Of a DNA stretch of 64,000 nt, positions 37,044 through 46,008 are shown piece after piece. The stretch is taken from NCBI GenBank assembly GCA_000773965.1, contig JRUP01000026.1, positions 186,001 to 250,000 on the forward strand. The letters are read 5' to 3'. The notes beneath the pieces are model-generated. The model did no database searches. It was not told where the DNA came from and saw only the letters and a list, made by a program, of their open reading frames with translations. Both the position numbers and the translations under genes were made by a program. The DNA is from Enterobacter cancerogenus. GTDB lineage: Bacteria; Pseudomonadota; Gammaproteobacteria; Enterobacterales; Enterobacteriaceae. Numbering within the stretch: the first letter of the stretch is position 1; each line of letters starts with the position of its first letter.

Positions 37044-39146
37044 ATGCTGCTAGTTACCTGGGATAGCGTTCTGGTCACGGTTTCATTGATCGTGGCCTTC
37101 ATTGCTGCGTTTACCGCACTGGATACGGCTGGACGCGTCGCGGTTTCACGCGGCTGCCTGGCGAAAATGTGGCTGATTGGCGGTGGCACCGCCATGGGCA
37201 TTGGCATCTGGGCGATGCACTTCATTGGCATGCTGGCGATGATGATGCCGATGACCATGCGTTATGACATTACCCTCACCACGGTTTCCCTGCTGGTGGC
37301 GATCCTCTCTGCCATCTTCGCCTTCGCCCAGGGTGTTCAGGGCAGCCATCTGACCCCGCGTCGGCTGATAAGTGGCACCCTGATACTTGGCAGCGGCGTG
37401 GTGGCGATGCATTACATCGGCATGAATGCCCTGATGATTGAACCGGCGATTCGCTGGGACATGCCATTGGTCGCGCTCTCCGTGGTGATTGCCTATGCCG
37501 CCTCGGGGGCGGCACTGTGGCTGGCGTTTCATCTGCGCCAGGGCGAGAGCGTGTGGATTATGCGTGTCTGTGCCGCGCTGGTGATGGGTATTGCCATCGC
37601 CGGGATGCACTACACCGGCATGGCGGCGGCGGAGTACAGCATGCCGAGCACCATGCAGCAGCATCATGGCATCAGTGAGGATGGACTGGCGGTGTGGGTG
37701 ACCATTATCACGCTGTCCATTCTTGGCCTCACGCTGTTAGTTTCCATGCTGGATGCCCAGCTGCGCGCCGCGCGTCTGGCGGCCAAGCTCAAGCGTGCCA
37801 ATAGCGAACTGCGCCAACTGGCGATGCATGACAATCTCACCTCGCTTCCCAACCGCGTGCTGCTGGAGCAGCAGCTGACGGCGCAGATCAAGCAAGCCAC
37901 GTTGCAGGATGAAACCTTTGCACTGATGTTTATGGATCTCGACGGCTTCAAAGCGGTCAACGATACCTGGGGCCATCACGTGGGCGATCGCCTGCTTATC
38001 GCGGTCGCCGAACGTCTGCGCGTGAAGCTGGGCGAGGGCGTGCTGCTGGCGCGACTGGGTGGCGATGAGTTTGTGCTGCTGTGTCCACAATACAATGATT
38101 TGCAAGCCTCGGCGCTGGCGCAGCAGCTGGTGAATGCGATTGATGCGCCGTTTGAACTGGATCGTTATTCACTGCGGGTGTCGTTGAGTATCGGCATCGT
38201 GGTGTTCCCGCAGCACGGTCGTAGCCAGCAGGAGATGATGTTCAACGCCGACTCCGCCATGTATCACACCAAACACAGCGGCCGAAACGGCTGGTGTCTG
38301 TTTGAACCGATGATGAGCGCCGTGGCACAGCACCAACTGGCGCTGGCGAATGACCTGTGGAATGCGCTGGAATATCAGGAAATGTGCCTGTTCTATCAGC
38401 CAAAATTCCGCGCAGGCGGCACGGTGCTTATGGGTTTCGAAGCGCTGCTGCGCTGGCAACATCCGCGTCGCGGATTACTGATGCCGGATATGTTCCTGCC
38501 GCGCGCGGAGAAAACCGGGCAAATCGTGGCGCTGGGCAATTGGGTGATCAACGAAGCGTGCCGTCAGTTAAAACAGTGGCACGATGAAGGCAACCGCGAC
38601 TGGAGCGTGTCAGTTAACCTTTCGGCGTTGCAATTCCATCAGCGCGATCTCATCGACAGCTTACGTCATGCATTGCTGCGCTATCAGCTGCCGGAGGGGG
38701 CGCTGATGCTGGAGATTACCGAGAATATCGCGATGCGCGACCCGCAGTTCAGCCAGCAGCGCATTGCAGAATTGCATCAACTCGGCGTGAAAGTGGCGAT
38801 AGATAACTTCGGTATCGGCTATGCCAATTTACTGCATCTGAAACATCTGGAAGCCACCGAACTGAAAATCGACCGCGCCTTTATTAACAGCCTGCGTGCC
38901 GACAGCGAGGACGCCACCGTCGTGAGCGCGATGCTGACGCTGGCACAAAGTCTCAATCTGCGCATGGTGGCCGAAGGGGTAGAAACCGAGGAACAGCAGC
39001 GTCTGCTGACCGGACTCGGTTTCGACACGCTGCAGGGCTATCTGCTGGGCAAGCCGACACCAGCAGAGCGTATCAGTGAATTTACCGCTGCGCTTACTAT
39101 ACCGCCGCTGTTCGCGGAGCACCCGCTGCCTTTAACCAGCGCCTGA
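37044..39146 (+). CDS. MHYT-GGDEF-EAL cyclic-di-GMP protein 1
   Basis: 700-aa inner-membrane protein: an N-terminal MHYT sensor with three motif copies (MHFIGM, MHYIGM, MHYTGM) in about seven helices (1-250), GGDEF at about 340, EAL at about 464. MHYT is thought to sense a diatomic gas through copper. The GGDEF motif is intact (RLGGDEFVLL) without an RxxD inhibitory site. In the EAL domain the metal motif usually DDFGTGYSSL reads DNFGIGYANL at 587-596, with the second Asp replaced, so phosphodiesterase activity may be lost or weak. The ATG at 37044 has GGAG six bases upstream. Divergent from the pilus operon. Confidence 0.9.
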   Translation: MLLVTWDSVLVTVSLIVAFIAAFTALDTAGRVAVSRGCLAKMWLIGGGTAMGIGIWAMHFIGMLAMMMPMTMRYDITLTTVSLLVAILSAIFAFAQGVQGSHLTPRRLISGTLILGSGVVAMHYIGMNALMIEPAIRWDMPLVALSVVIAYAASGAALWLAFHLRQGESVWIMRVCAALVMGIAIAGMHYTGMAAAEYSMPSTMQQHHGISEDGLAVWVTIITLSILGLTLLVSMLDAQLRAARLAAKLKRANSELRQLAMHDNLTSLPNRVLLEQQLTAQIKQATLQDETFALMFMDLDGFKAVNDTWGHHVGDRLLIAVAERLRVKLGEGVLLARLGGDEFVLLCPQYNDLQASALAQQLVNAIDAPFELDRYSLRVSLSIGIVVFPQHGRSQQEMMFNADSAMYHTKHSGRNGWCLFEPMMSAVAQHQLALANDLWNALEYQEMCLFYQPKFRAGGTVLMGFEALLRWQHPRRGLLMPDMFLPRAEKTGQIVALGNWVINEACRQLKQWHDEGNRDWSVSVNLSALQFHQRDLIDSLRHALLRYQLPEGALMLEITENIAMRDPQFSQQRIAELHQLGVKVAIDNFGIGYANLLHLKHLEATELKIDRAFINSLRADSEDATVVSAMLTLAQSLNLRMVAEGVETEEQQRLLTGLGFDTLQGYLLGKPTPAERISEFTAALTIPPLFAEHPLPLTSA

Positions 39147-39200
39147 TAAACAGTTTTTATTTTCTTCCACATCGGAAGGTTTCATCGTTCAAAGACTCAA

Positions 39201-39221
39201 ATCGGCAGTGATCCTGCCGAT
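39201..39221 (+). terminator. hairpin between the two MHYT genes
   Basis: Perfect 8-bp stem ATCGGCAG/CTGCCGAT with a five-base loop, followed by AAAACAC rather than a T-run. It may attenuate read-through or protect the 3' end of the first mRNA. Confidence 0.35.
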
Positions 39222-39305
39222 AAAACACACAATAAAACCTATAGCCTTGACTTTTTTTCATAACACCACAGCTGATTGATAACGGCTTTAACTTGGGAAA
39301 TCACT

Positions 39306-41396
39306 ATGTTAGTGACTTCGTACGATTCGTTTACTGTCATCGTTTCCATTCTGGTGGCGATGCTGGCCTCGTTTACCGCGCTGGATATGGCGGGACGCGT
39401 GGCTTCTTCAACTGGCAAGGTGGCGCTGGTTTGGTTATTAGGCGGTGGATTCGCCATGGGCGTCGGCGTCTGGGCGATGCATTTCATCGGCATGCTGTCG
39501 ATGAGCCTGGATATGGTGATGAGCTACGATCCGCTGCTGACCGCCACCTCAATGGCGGTGGCGATCCTGGCATCAATTTTTGCCTTGTGGCTGGTGTGCT
39601 CATCGCATGATTTATCCTGGCGGCGCTTAACGGGCGGGGCTTTGGTGCTCGGTTCCGGCGTGGTCGCTATGCACTACATGGGCATGGCCGCGCTGATGTT
39701 TGCGCCGGGCATCGTCTGGAATTGGGGCTGGGTTGCCGCTTCAGTGGTGATTGCGCTGGTAGCGTCGGGCGCGGCGCTGTGGCTGGCCTTTAACCTGCGT
39801 GAAGGACATGGACGCGTGACCATTCTGCGTCTCGGTGCTTCGGTGGTGATGGGCTGCGCCATCGCAGGTATGCACTACACCGGTATGGCCGCGGCCAGCT
39901 TCCCGGAGATGAGTCACGCCACGCACATGGGCGTCAACAGCAACTGGCTGGCGATTGTGGTCACCGTGGTGACGCTGGCGATCCTCGGCATCACCTTGCT
40001 GGTTTCGATGCTGGATGCACGCCTGCAAGCGCGCACCTCAATCCTTGCCCACTCGCTGGCGGAAGCCAACCGCGAGCTGGCGCAACTGGCCCTGCACGAT
40101 AACCTGACGCGCCTGCCAAACCGTATTTTGCTGGAAGATCGTCTGGAGCAATCGATCAACAAAGCCAATCGCGAGAAGTCGCAGTTTGCGCTGATGTTTA
40201 TGGATCTGGATGGCTTCAAAGCGGTCAATGACGCCTTTGGTCACCATGTGGGTGACAATCTGCTGATTGCCGTGGCCGAGCGCATGATCGGCCAGATGAA
40301 AGGGCACTACACGCTGGCACGTATGGGCGGTGACGAGTTCGTGCTGCTGATCGAAATCGATGAGCCCAATGACGCCGCAGCGGTAGCGGATGCGTTGGTG
40401 AAAGCAGTCGATCGTCCGTTTGATATTTCACGCTATGAGCTGGTGGTGTCACTGAGTATTGGCATCGCGGTCTATCCTGGCGACGGCAAAGATGAGCGTG
40501 AATTGATGTTTAACGCCGATGCCGCGATGTATCACACCAAGAACAACGGCCGTAACGGTTACAACTTCTTCCAGCCGTCGATGAACACTCTGGCGCAGTC
40601 GCAGTTACAGCTCAATAACGACCTGTGGCAAGCGCTGGATAATGAAGAGTTACGTCTGTTCTACCAGCCAAAATATTGTGCGCCGAGCGGCCCGATTATT
40701 GGATTTGAAGCGTTGCTACGCTGGGAACATCCGACACGCGGTTTGCTGGCACCGGACAAATTCCTGCCGATTGCCGAGAAGACCGGCATGATCATCAACA
40801 TCGGTAACTGGGTGATTAACGAAGCCTGCCGTCAATTGCACTGCTGGCATCTGCAGGGCCATCCACACTGGTCGGTCGCGGTGAATCTCTCCGCGCTGCA
40901 GTTTGAGCAGAGCAACCTGGTGGAAACCGTGACGCAGGCGCTGGCGAAGCATCAGATCCCGGCCGAGTTGCTGACGCTGGAAGTGACGGAAACCACCGCG
41001 ATGCGCGATCCGGAAGAGAGTGTGCGTATTCTGACGCAACTGACGGATATGGGCGTGAAAGCCTCGATTGATGATTTCGGCACGGGTTACTCCAGCCTGC
41101 TCTATCTCAAACGTTTGCCCGCCAGTGAGTTGAAGATCGACCGCGCCTTCGTCAATGAACTGCAGGCGAAATCTGAAGATGCCACCATTGTCTCTGCCAT
41201 TGTGGCACTGGCGCAGTCGCTCGATCTCAAAGTGGTGGCGGAAGGGGTGGAAACGCAGGATCAACAAGCGTTCCTCACCGGCCTGGGTTGCGATACCTTG
41301 CAGGGTTATTTGCTGGGCAAACCGGTGCCGCCAGAACGCATCCACGAACTGCCGAATTTTGTCGAAAATGAGCAGCAACTGGTGCAGTTGCCGTAA
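39306..41396 (+). CDS. MHYT-GGDEF-EAL cyclic-di-GMP protein 2
   Basis: 696 aa, a tandem paralogue of the preceding gene with the same architecture: MHYT motifs MHFIGM, MHYMGM, MHYTGM; GGDEF at about 341 (RMGGDEFVLL); EAL at about 467 (GFEALLRWEHP). The EAL metal motif is canonical here (DDFGTGYSSL), and KIDRAF and AEGVET are present, so this copy should be able to degrade c-di-GMP. No RxxD inhibitory site precedes GGDEF. The gap of 159 bp and its own start suggest separate or coupled expression. Confidence 0.9.
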   Translation: MLVTSYDSFTVIVSILVAMLASFTALDMAGRVASSTGKVALVWLLGGGFAMGVGVWAMHFIGMLSMSLDMVMSYDPLLTATSMAVAILASIFALWLVCSSHDLSWRRLTGGALVLGSGVVAMHYMGMAALMFAPGIVWNWGWVAASVVIALVASGAALWLAFNLREGHGRVTILRLGASVVMGCAIAGMHYTGMAAASFPEMSHATHMGVNSNWLAIVVTVVTLAILGITLLVSMLDARLQARTSILAHSLAEANRELAQLALHDNLTRLPNRILLEDRLEQSINKANREKSQFALMFMDLDGFKAVNDAFGHHVGDNLLIAVAERMIGQMKGHYTLARMGGDEFVLLIEIDEPNDAAAVADALVKAVDRPFDISRYELVVSLSIGIAVYPGDGKDERELMFNADAAMYHTKNNGRNGYNFFQPSMNTLAQSQLQLNNDLWQALDNEELRLFYQPKYCAPSGPIIGFEALLRWEHPTRGLLAPDKFLPIAEKTGMIINIGNWVINEACRQLHCWHLQGHPHWSVAVNLSALQFEQSNLVETVTQALAKHQIPAELLTLEVTETTAMRDPEESVRILTQLTDMGVKASIDDFGTGYSSLLYLKRLPASELKIDRAFVNELQAKSEDATIVSAIVALAQSLDLKVVAEGVETQDQQAFLTGLGCDTLQGYLLGKPVPPERIHELPNFVENEQQLVQLP

Positions 41397-41415
41397 GGGT
41401 ATTTGTGCGGTGATG

Positions 41416-41469
41416 GCCCCATCCCAACCATCCCCTCTCGCGCTTGCGGGAAGGGGCCAGGGTGAGGGA
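41416..41469. repeat. intergenic palindromic repeat, copy 1
   Basis: A GC-rich imperfect palindrome, CCCCTCTCGC-GCTT-GCGGGAAGGGG, flanked by CCATCCC and AGGGTGAGGG. It looks like the interspersed CCCTCTCCC-type repeats common between genes in Pantoea and relatives. A degenerate relative occurs at 60513-60619. Confidence 0.5.
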
Positions 41470-41504
41470 AAATAGCCGCACTCATTTCCAATATCGGAGC
41501 CAGG

Positions 41505-42920
41505 GTGGCGAAATATCAGCAGTTGGTGGATCAACTTCGGACGCAGATCGAAGCGCGCATCTGGCCGCCGGGCGAAAAGCTGCCGTCATTACGTCAGCAG
41601 GCGGAACAAAGCGGCCTTAGCCTGATGACGGTGATGCACGCTTATGAAGTGCTGGAAAGCCAGGGTTGGATCCTGTCAAAGCCGCAATCTGGTTACTACG
41701 TTGCGCCACGAGCCGCCGAGAGCCGCCCACGTTTGCCCACCCAGGCGATCGCCAAAACCGAGCAGGCGGACACCAACAGCTTCGTGTTTGATGTGCTGCA
41801 AGCCACGCGCGATCCCGCCATCATGCCGTTTGGCTCAGCCTTTCCCGATCCTGAACTCTTCCCGCAGCGTCAGCTGATGCGCTCGCTGGTTAAGGTCTCA
41901 CACAATCTGAAACCCAGCGATGCCCTGAACAACCTGCCGCCTGGCAACGAAGCGCTGCGTAAGATTCTGGCGCAGCGCTATGCCCAACAGGGCATTACCT
42001 TGTCGCCGGACGATATCGTGATCACCAACGGCGCGATGGAAGCCCTCAACCTCAGCCTGCAAGCGGTGACTGAACCCGGTGATTGGGTGGTGATCGAAAA
42101 TCCTTCGTTCTACGGGGCCTTGCAGGTGATTGAGCGCCTGAAACTGAATGCGATTGCCATCGCCAGCGATGTCGAGCAGGGCATCGATCTCGACGAGCTG
42201 GAGCAGGCATTGCAACGTTGGCCGGTCAAAGCCTGCTGGCTGATGACCAATCGACAAAACCCGCTGGGCTTTACCCTGAGCGCTGAACGAAAACAACAGT
42301 TGGTCACTCTGCTGTCGCGCTACCAGGTCGCGATGATTGAGGATGACGTTTACAGCGATCTCTACAGCGGCCACGATAAGCCTTTGCCTGCCAAAGCTTT
42401 TGATCGTGATGGGAATGTGCTGCACTGCGGCAGTTTTTCCAAGAATCTGGTCGCGGGATTTCGCGTGGGTTGGGTGGCTGCCGGGCGCTATGCACAGCGT
42501 GTACAGCGTATTCAGCTCATGAGCACGCTCTCCACCAGCGCGCCGATGCAGCTGGCATTAGCCGACTTCCTCAGCACCCGTAGTTACGACACGCACTTAA
42601 AGAAGTTGCGCCAGACGCTGGCAAAACGTAAGCAGCTGGCGCAGCAGGCTTTACGTCGTGTGCTGCCTGTTGACGCGCAGATCAGCGATACGCCAGGCGG
42701 CTATTTCTTGTGGATTGCGCTGCCGCAGCAGATCAACACCACGCAGCTGTATCATCTGGCGTTAAAAGAAGGCATCAGTATCGCGCCCGGTCAGCTGTTC
42801 TCGGGCAGTGAAGGGTTCAGCCACTGTTTCCGCTTCAACACCGCCTGGCCGTGGGATGCGCGCGCCGAGGCGGCGGTGGAGACGTTAGGGAAATTGATTG
42901 CTCAGTTGGCGTCGGCTTAA
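41505..42920 (+). CDS. MocR-type GntR/aminotransferase regulator
   Basis: 471 aa: an N-terminal GntR winged helix (about 1-75, PPGEKLPSLRQQAEQSGLSLMTVMHAYEVLE) fused to a class I aminotransferase-like domain (about 100-470) with the PLP-binding lysine in SFSKNLVAGFRVGW and the NRQNPLGF segment. MocR proteins sense PLP or an amino compound and control vitamin B6 or amine pathways. Similar to E. coli YjiR. The start is GTG at 41505. No obvious target operon is adjacent; ylaC is convergent. Confidence 0.87.
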   Translation: MAKYQQLVDQLRTQIEARIWPPGEKLPSLRQQAEQSGLSLMTVMHAYEVLESQGWILSKPQSGYYVAPRAAESRPRLPTQAIAKTEQADTNSFVFDVLQATRDPAIMPFGSAFPDPELFPQRQLMRSLVKVSHNLKPSDALNNLPPGNEALRKILAQRYAQQGITLSPDDIVITNGAMEALNLSLQAVTEPGDWVVIENPSFYGALQVIERLKLNAIAIASDVEQGIDLDELEQALQRWPVKACWLMTNRQNPLGFTLSAERKQQLVTLLSRYQVAMIEDDVYSDLYSGHDKPLPAKAFDRDGNVLHCGSFSKNLVAGFRVGWVAAGRYAQRVQRIQLMSTLSTSAPMQLALADFLSTRSYDTHLKKLRQTLAKRKQLAQQALRRVLPVDAQISDTPGGYFLWIALPQQINTTQLYHLALKEGISIAPGQLFSGSEGFSHCFRFNTAWPWDARAEAAVETLGKLIAQLASA

Positions 42921-42952
42921 CGGCTCTGCCGCAAAATGTTGGCCCCCGAGAC

Positions 42953-42986
42953 GACTGACCACAAAGGATGACCAATGTGGTCAGTC
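42953..42986. terminator. perfect 11-bp inverted repeat after the MocR gene
   Basis: GACTGACCACA (42953-42963) and TGTGGTCAGTC (42976-42986), 12-base loop, no T-run. It could be a weak terminator for the MocR gene or a protein-binding site. The rest of 42987-43092 shows nothing recognised. Confidence 0.4.
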
Positions 42987-43092
42987 TGAATTGACACCGA
43001 TGTGCCGTTTTTACCTGCAGGGCAACCTTGACAACATCGCGTCAGATTTTTGTAGCCTGTGCTGTCTTGCATCTCGTGCAAGACGATATTCA

Positions 43093-43575
43093 TCAGATAG
43101 TTGCCGCCTGTTTATTTCCCCATGTCAGGTAATAAACATCATAAAAATCCACTTCGCCTTTTTGCTTCATCAGGCGATCGATGCCGCTGCGCACGCGGTC
43201 GGGCGTGCCGGGATTTTCCACGATCTTATCCAGCGCCTGCTGCGAAACCGGCTGCACGTAATACCACTCACCGTTGTAGCACACGCGCAGGTCTAGCGTG
43301 TCGATATCCTCAAAGCGGTATTTGGGGTTGATATCCATCAGCATCAGGAAGCTCATCACCAATACAAAGGCGGTGGCGAACCAGAACGCGGGCCAGCCGA
43401 GCATCTCAGTGGAGAAGATCAGCGCCACGCACAGCGCGTAGCACAGGTACATGATCGCCCACAGCCCCGGATGGGTTTTGAGGAATGAAAAGCTAAAGCG
43501 TGGCAGATTATCGCGCTGGCCTTCACGGTTCAGCGTGGCGATTTCATCGAGCAGAATTTGTTTGATCGCTTCCAT
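43093..43575 (-). CDS. ylaC: YlaC family inner-membrane protein
   Basis: 160 aa with two hydrophobic segments at about 35-80 and soluble ends. It matches E. coli YlaC in RDNLPRFSFSF, KTHPGLWAIMY, YRFEDIDTLDLRVCYNGEWY and KGEVDFYDVYYL. Function is unknown. GAGGTGAAC precedes the ATG. It is monocistronic by appearance. Confidence 0.85.
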   Translation of the reverse strand: MEAIKQILLDEIATLNREGQRDNLPRFSFSFLKTHPGLWAIMYLCYALCVALIFSTEMLGWPAFWFATAFVLVMSFLMLMDINPKYRFEDIDTLDLRVCYNGEWYYVQPVSQQALDKIVENPGTPDRVRSGIDRLMKQKGEVDFYDVYYLTWGNKQAATI

Positions 43576-43828
43576 AGTTCACCTCTAAATGTTACTGCCT
43601 GCCAGTAAATCACATAACAGTGAAGCGAATCAGATACAGAATTGAGGTGTTTTTTTATAACAGTTTATTGGCGGCTTTTCCGGTCCCACAAAATGTTAAA
43701 TATGTTGCCAACTAATTTGGCTTTAGTAAGGTAAATCATTCTTTTATGTGAATTTTGTTGGCGGGCGCACATTGCAATGCCGTCGGGGTTTGCCACAATT
43801 AAGTAACGTGGCTTCCCGGAGAAAGAGT

Positions 43829-44443
43829 ATGACTGCCAACACTTCCAGCCTGCTGTTACTGATGTCTTTCGCCGCCGGTACCTTTTCTGCAGGTTCATCA
43901 AATAATCCGCAGCATTTGATGCTGTCGCAGCCCTCAGGCGGCGTGCCTAACAATCTGCTGCCGCTGATCATCTGGCCCGGCATTGCGCCTGACTATGATG
44001 AGGAGCTGCAAAGCAACAGCGCCGAATGGTTTGAAAAAACCTTCACCGCTAACGGCTGGCCGGCCGCGTGGCGCGCGCCGATCTTCCCTTACACCCATTA
44101 CCATCCCAACACCCATGAAATTCTGGGCGTCGCGTCGGGCTGGGCGGAAGTGCTGTTTGGCGGCGATAGCGGCCGCATGGTGACGCTACGTGAGGGTGAT
44201 GCGGTGCTGATCCCCGCCGGTGTCGGCCATAAACAGGTGTTCGCCTCAGACGATTTTTTCGCCGTTGGCGCCTATCCTGAAGGGATGTCCCCGGAAACCG
44301 TGCGTGATGAACCTTCCCGTTTACGCGCGGCGAAAGATCAGATCGCGCGCGTACCTTTACCGCATCGCGATCCTTTCACGGGGGGCGATGGAGCGATGAC
44401 GGATATCTGGCTGCCAATTGCGCAGCAGTTAATGCACCAGTAA
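43829..44443 (+). CDS. cupin-fold protein (YjlB/COG4297-like)
   Basis: 204 aa. The cupin core is visible at about 95-155: YTHYHPNTHEILGVASGWAE supplies two His and the Glu of cupin motif 1, and GDAVLIPAGVGHKQV gives motif 2. It resembles B. subtilis YjlB, a family of unknown function. ATG 43829 has GGAGAAAGAG upstream, but this gives a hydrophobic N-terminal stretch of about 20 residues not usual for the family; a signal peptide or an over-long start are both possible, and ATG 43919 would give the compact form. Confidence 0.7.
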   Translation: MTANTSSLLLLMSFAAGTFSAGSSNNPQHLMLSQPSGGVPNNLLPLIIWPGIAPDYDEELQSNSAEWFEKTFTANGWPAAWRAPIFPYTHYHPNTHEILGVASGWAEVLFGGDSGRMVTLREGDAVLIPAGVGHKQVFASDDFFAVGAYPEGMSPETVRDEPSRLRAAKDQIARVPLPHRDPFTGGDGAMTDIWLPIAQQLMHQ

Positions 44444-44568
44444 GGTGCAATCTGAGTGTTATTCGGCGCTGCTCCGCTATCGGGGCGCGTGTGCCGTTTG
44501 GGGCGTGAGCCTCTGGCACACTTTGTGCAGGAGAGGATCCAGGTCCTCTGACAAGCGCCGGGTAAATC

Positions 44569-46008
44569 ATGAAAGAAAGCTACCAGATAGCGTCACACTT
44601 CTATGATGAGATGTTATTGAGCAACGGTGAACACCGTGCGCACTATCAGCATTACTGGGAGTGGTTACAACAGGCGGACAAAGAGGCCGTGGCGCGTAAG
44701 CGCGAAGAAGCGGAACTGTTGTTTCATCGTGTGGGCATCACCTTCAATGTCTATGGTGACGATGGCGGCGCAGAACGGCTCATCCCGTTCGACAGCGTAC
44801 CGCGTATTATTCCGGCGGGTGAATGGGCGATGCTCGATCGCGGCATCCGCCAGCGCGTGCAGGCGCTGAATGCCTTCCTGCATGATATCTACCATCAACA
44901 ACACATCCTCAAGGCGGGGATCGTGCCTGCCGAGCAGGTGCTGGTAAACGATCAATATCAGCCCTGCATGCAAGGTGTCGATCTGCACCGCAACATCTAT
45001 GCGCACATCACCGGTGTCGATATGGTGCGGAATAACGACGGCGAGTACTACGTACTGGAGGACAATCTGCGCACGCCTTCTGGTGTCTCCTACATGCTGG
45101 AGAACCGCAAGATGATGATGCGCCTCTACCCGGAACTGTTCGTCGAGCAGCATATTGCCCCGGTAGAACGCTATCCTTCACACCTGCTGCAAACCCTGCG
45201 CGAAAGCTCACCGGTCAACGATCCGGTGGTAGTGGTGCTGACGCCGGGCCGCTTCAACAGCGCCTACTTCGAACACAGTTTCCTTGCGCAGCAGATGGGC
45301 GTTGAGCTGGTGGAAAGTGCCGATCTGTTTGTCAAAGACGGTGCGGTGATGATGCGCACCACCGCCGGGCCGTGCAAAGTTGATGTGATCTATCGCCGTG
45401 TTGATGATGCGTTCCTCGATCCGCTGGCGTTCCGTCCCGATTCGATGCTCGGCGTGCCGGGCCTGCTGTCGGTGTATCGATCCGGTAACGTGGTGTTGGC
45501 CAATGCCATTGGAACTGGCGTGGCCGATGACAAATCGATCTATCCCTACGTGCCCGACATGATCCGCTTCTATCTGGATGAAGATCCGATCCTCAACAAC
45601 GTGCCGACCTGGCAGTGCCGCAAGCCGCAGGATCTGACTTACGTCCTCGCCAATCTCAGCAAAATGGTGGTGAAAGAGGTACACGGCGCTGGCGGTTACG
45701 GCATGTTGATTGGCCCGGTGGCCAGCCAGCAGGAGCTGAGTGATTTTCGCGATCGTTTGAAAGCACGCCCGGAAAACTATATCGCGCAGGACACGCTGTC
45801 GCTCTCCACCTGTCCGACGTTTATCGACAACGGCCTGGCGCCGCGTCATATCGATTTGCGTCCCTTTGCCTTATGTGGTGCGGATATTCGCTTAGTGCCG
45901 GGTGGCTTAACCCGCTTGGCGCTGACCGAAGGTTCGCTGGTGGTGAACTCATCGCAGGGCGGTGGCACCAAGGACACCTGGGTTCTGGAGGATGACGCAT
46001 CATGCTAA
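44569..46008 (+). CDS. circularly permuted ATP-grasp protein (COG2308)
   Basis: 479 aa, DUF404/DUF407-type circularly permuted ATP-grasp. Visible features: RLIPFDSVPRII, VDLHRNIYAHITGVDMVRNNDGEYYVLEDN, KEVHGAGGYGMLIGP and the C-terminal SQGGGTKDTWVL. ATP-grasp enzymes ligate a carboxylate to an amine; the substrate is unknown, and a peptide or amino-acid ligase role is inferred. First of four genes (ATP-grasp, alpha-E, transglutaminase, Anbu) with 7-nt overlap to the next. This cluster is known as the usual companion of Anbu. Confidence 0.88.
   Translation: MKESYQIASHFYDEMLLSNGEHRAHYQHYWEWLQQADKEAVARKREEAELLFHRVGITFNVYGDDGGAERLIPFDSVPRIIPAGEWAMLDRGIRQRVQALNAFLHDIYHQQHILKAGIVPAEQVLVNDQYQPCMQGVDLHRNIYAHITGVDMVRNNDGEYYVLEDNLRTPSGVSYMLENRKMMMRLYPELFVEQHIAPVERYPSHLLQTLRESSPVNDPVVVVLTPGRFNSAYFEHSFLAQQMGVELVESADLFVKDGAVMMRTTAGPCKVDVIYRRVDDAFLDPLAFRPDSMLGVPGLLSVYRSGNVVLANAIGTGVADDKSIYPYVPDMIRFYLDEDPILNNVPTWQCRKPQDLTYVLANLSKMVVKEVHGAGGYGMLIGPVASQQELSDFRDRLKARPENYIAQDTLSLSTCPTFIDNGLAPRHIDLRPFALCGADIRLVPGGLTRLALTEGSLVVNSSQGGGTKDTWVLEDDASC

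Noticed and set aside
36956..37258. 100-codon minus-strand frame at the start of the MHYT gene
   Set aside because: Overlaps the MHYT coding region and the pilus intergenic region; the protein is low complexity (M, P, T rich).
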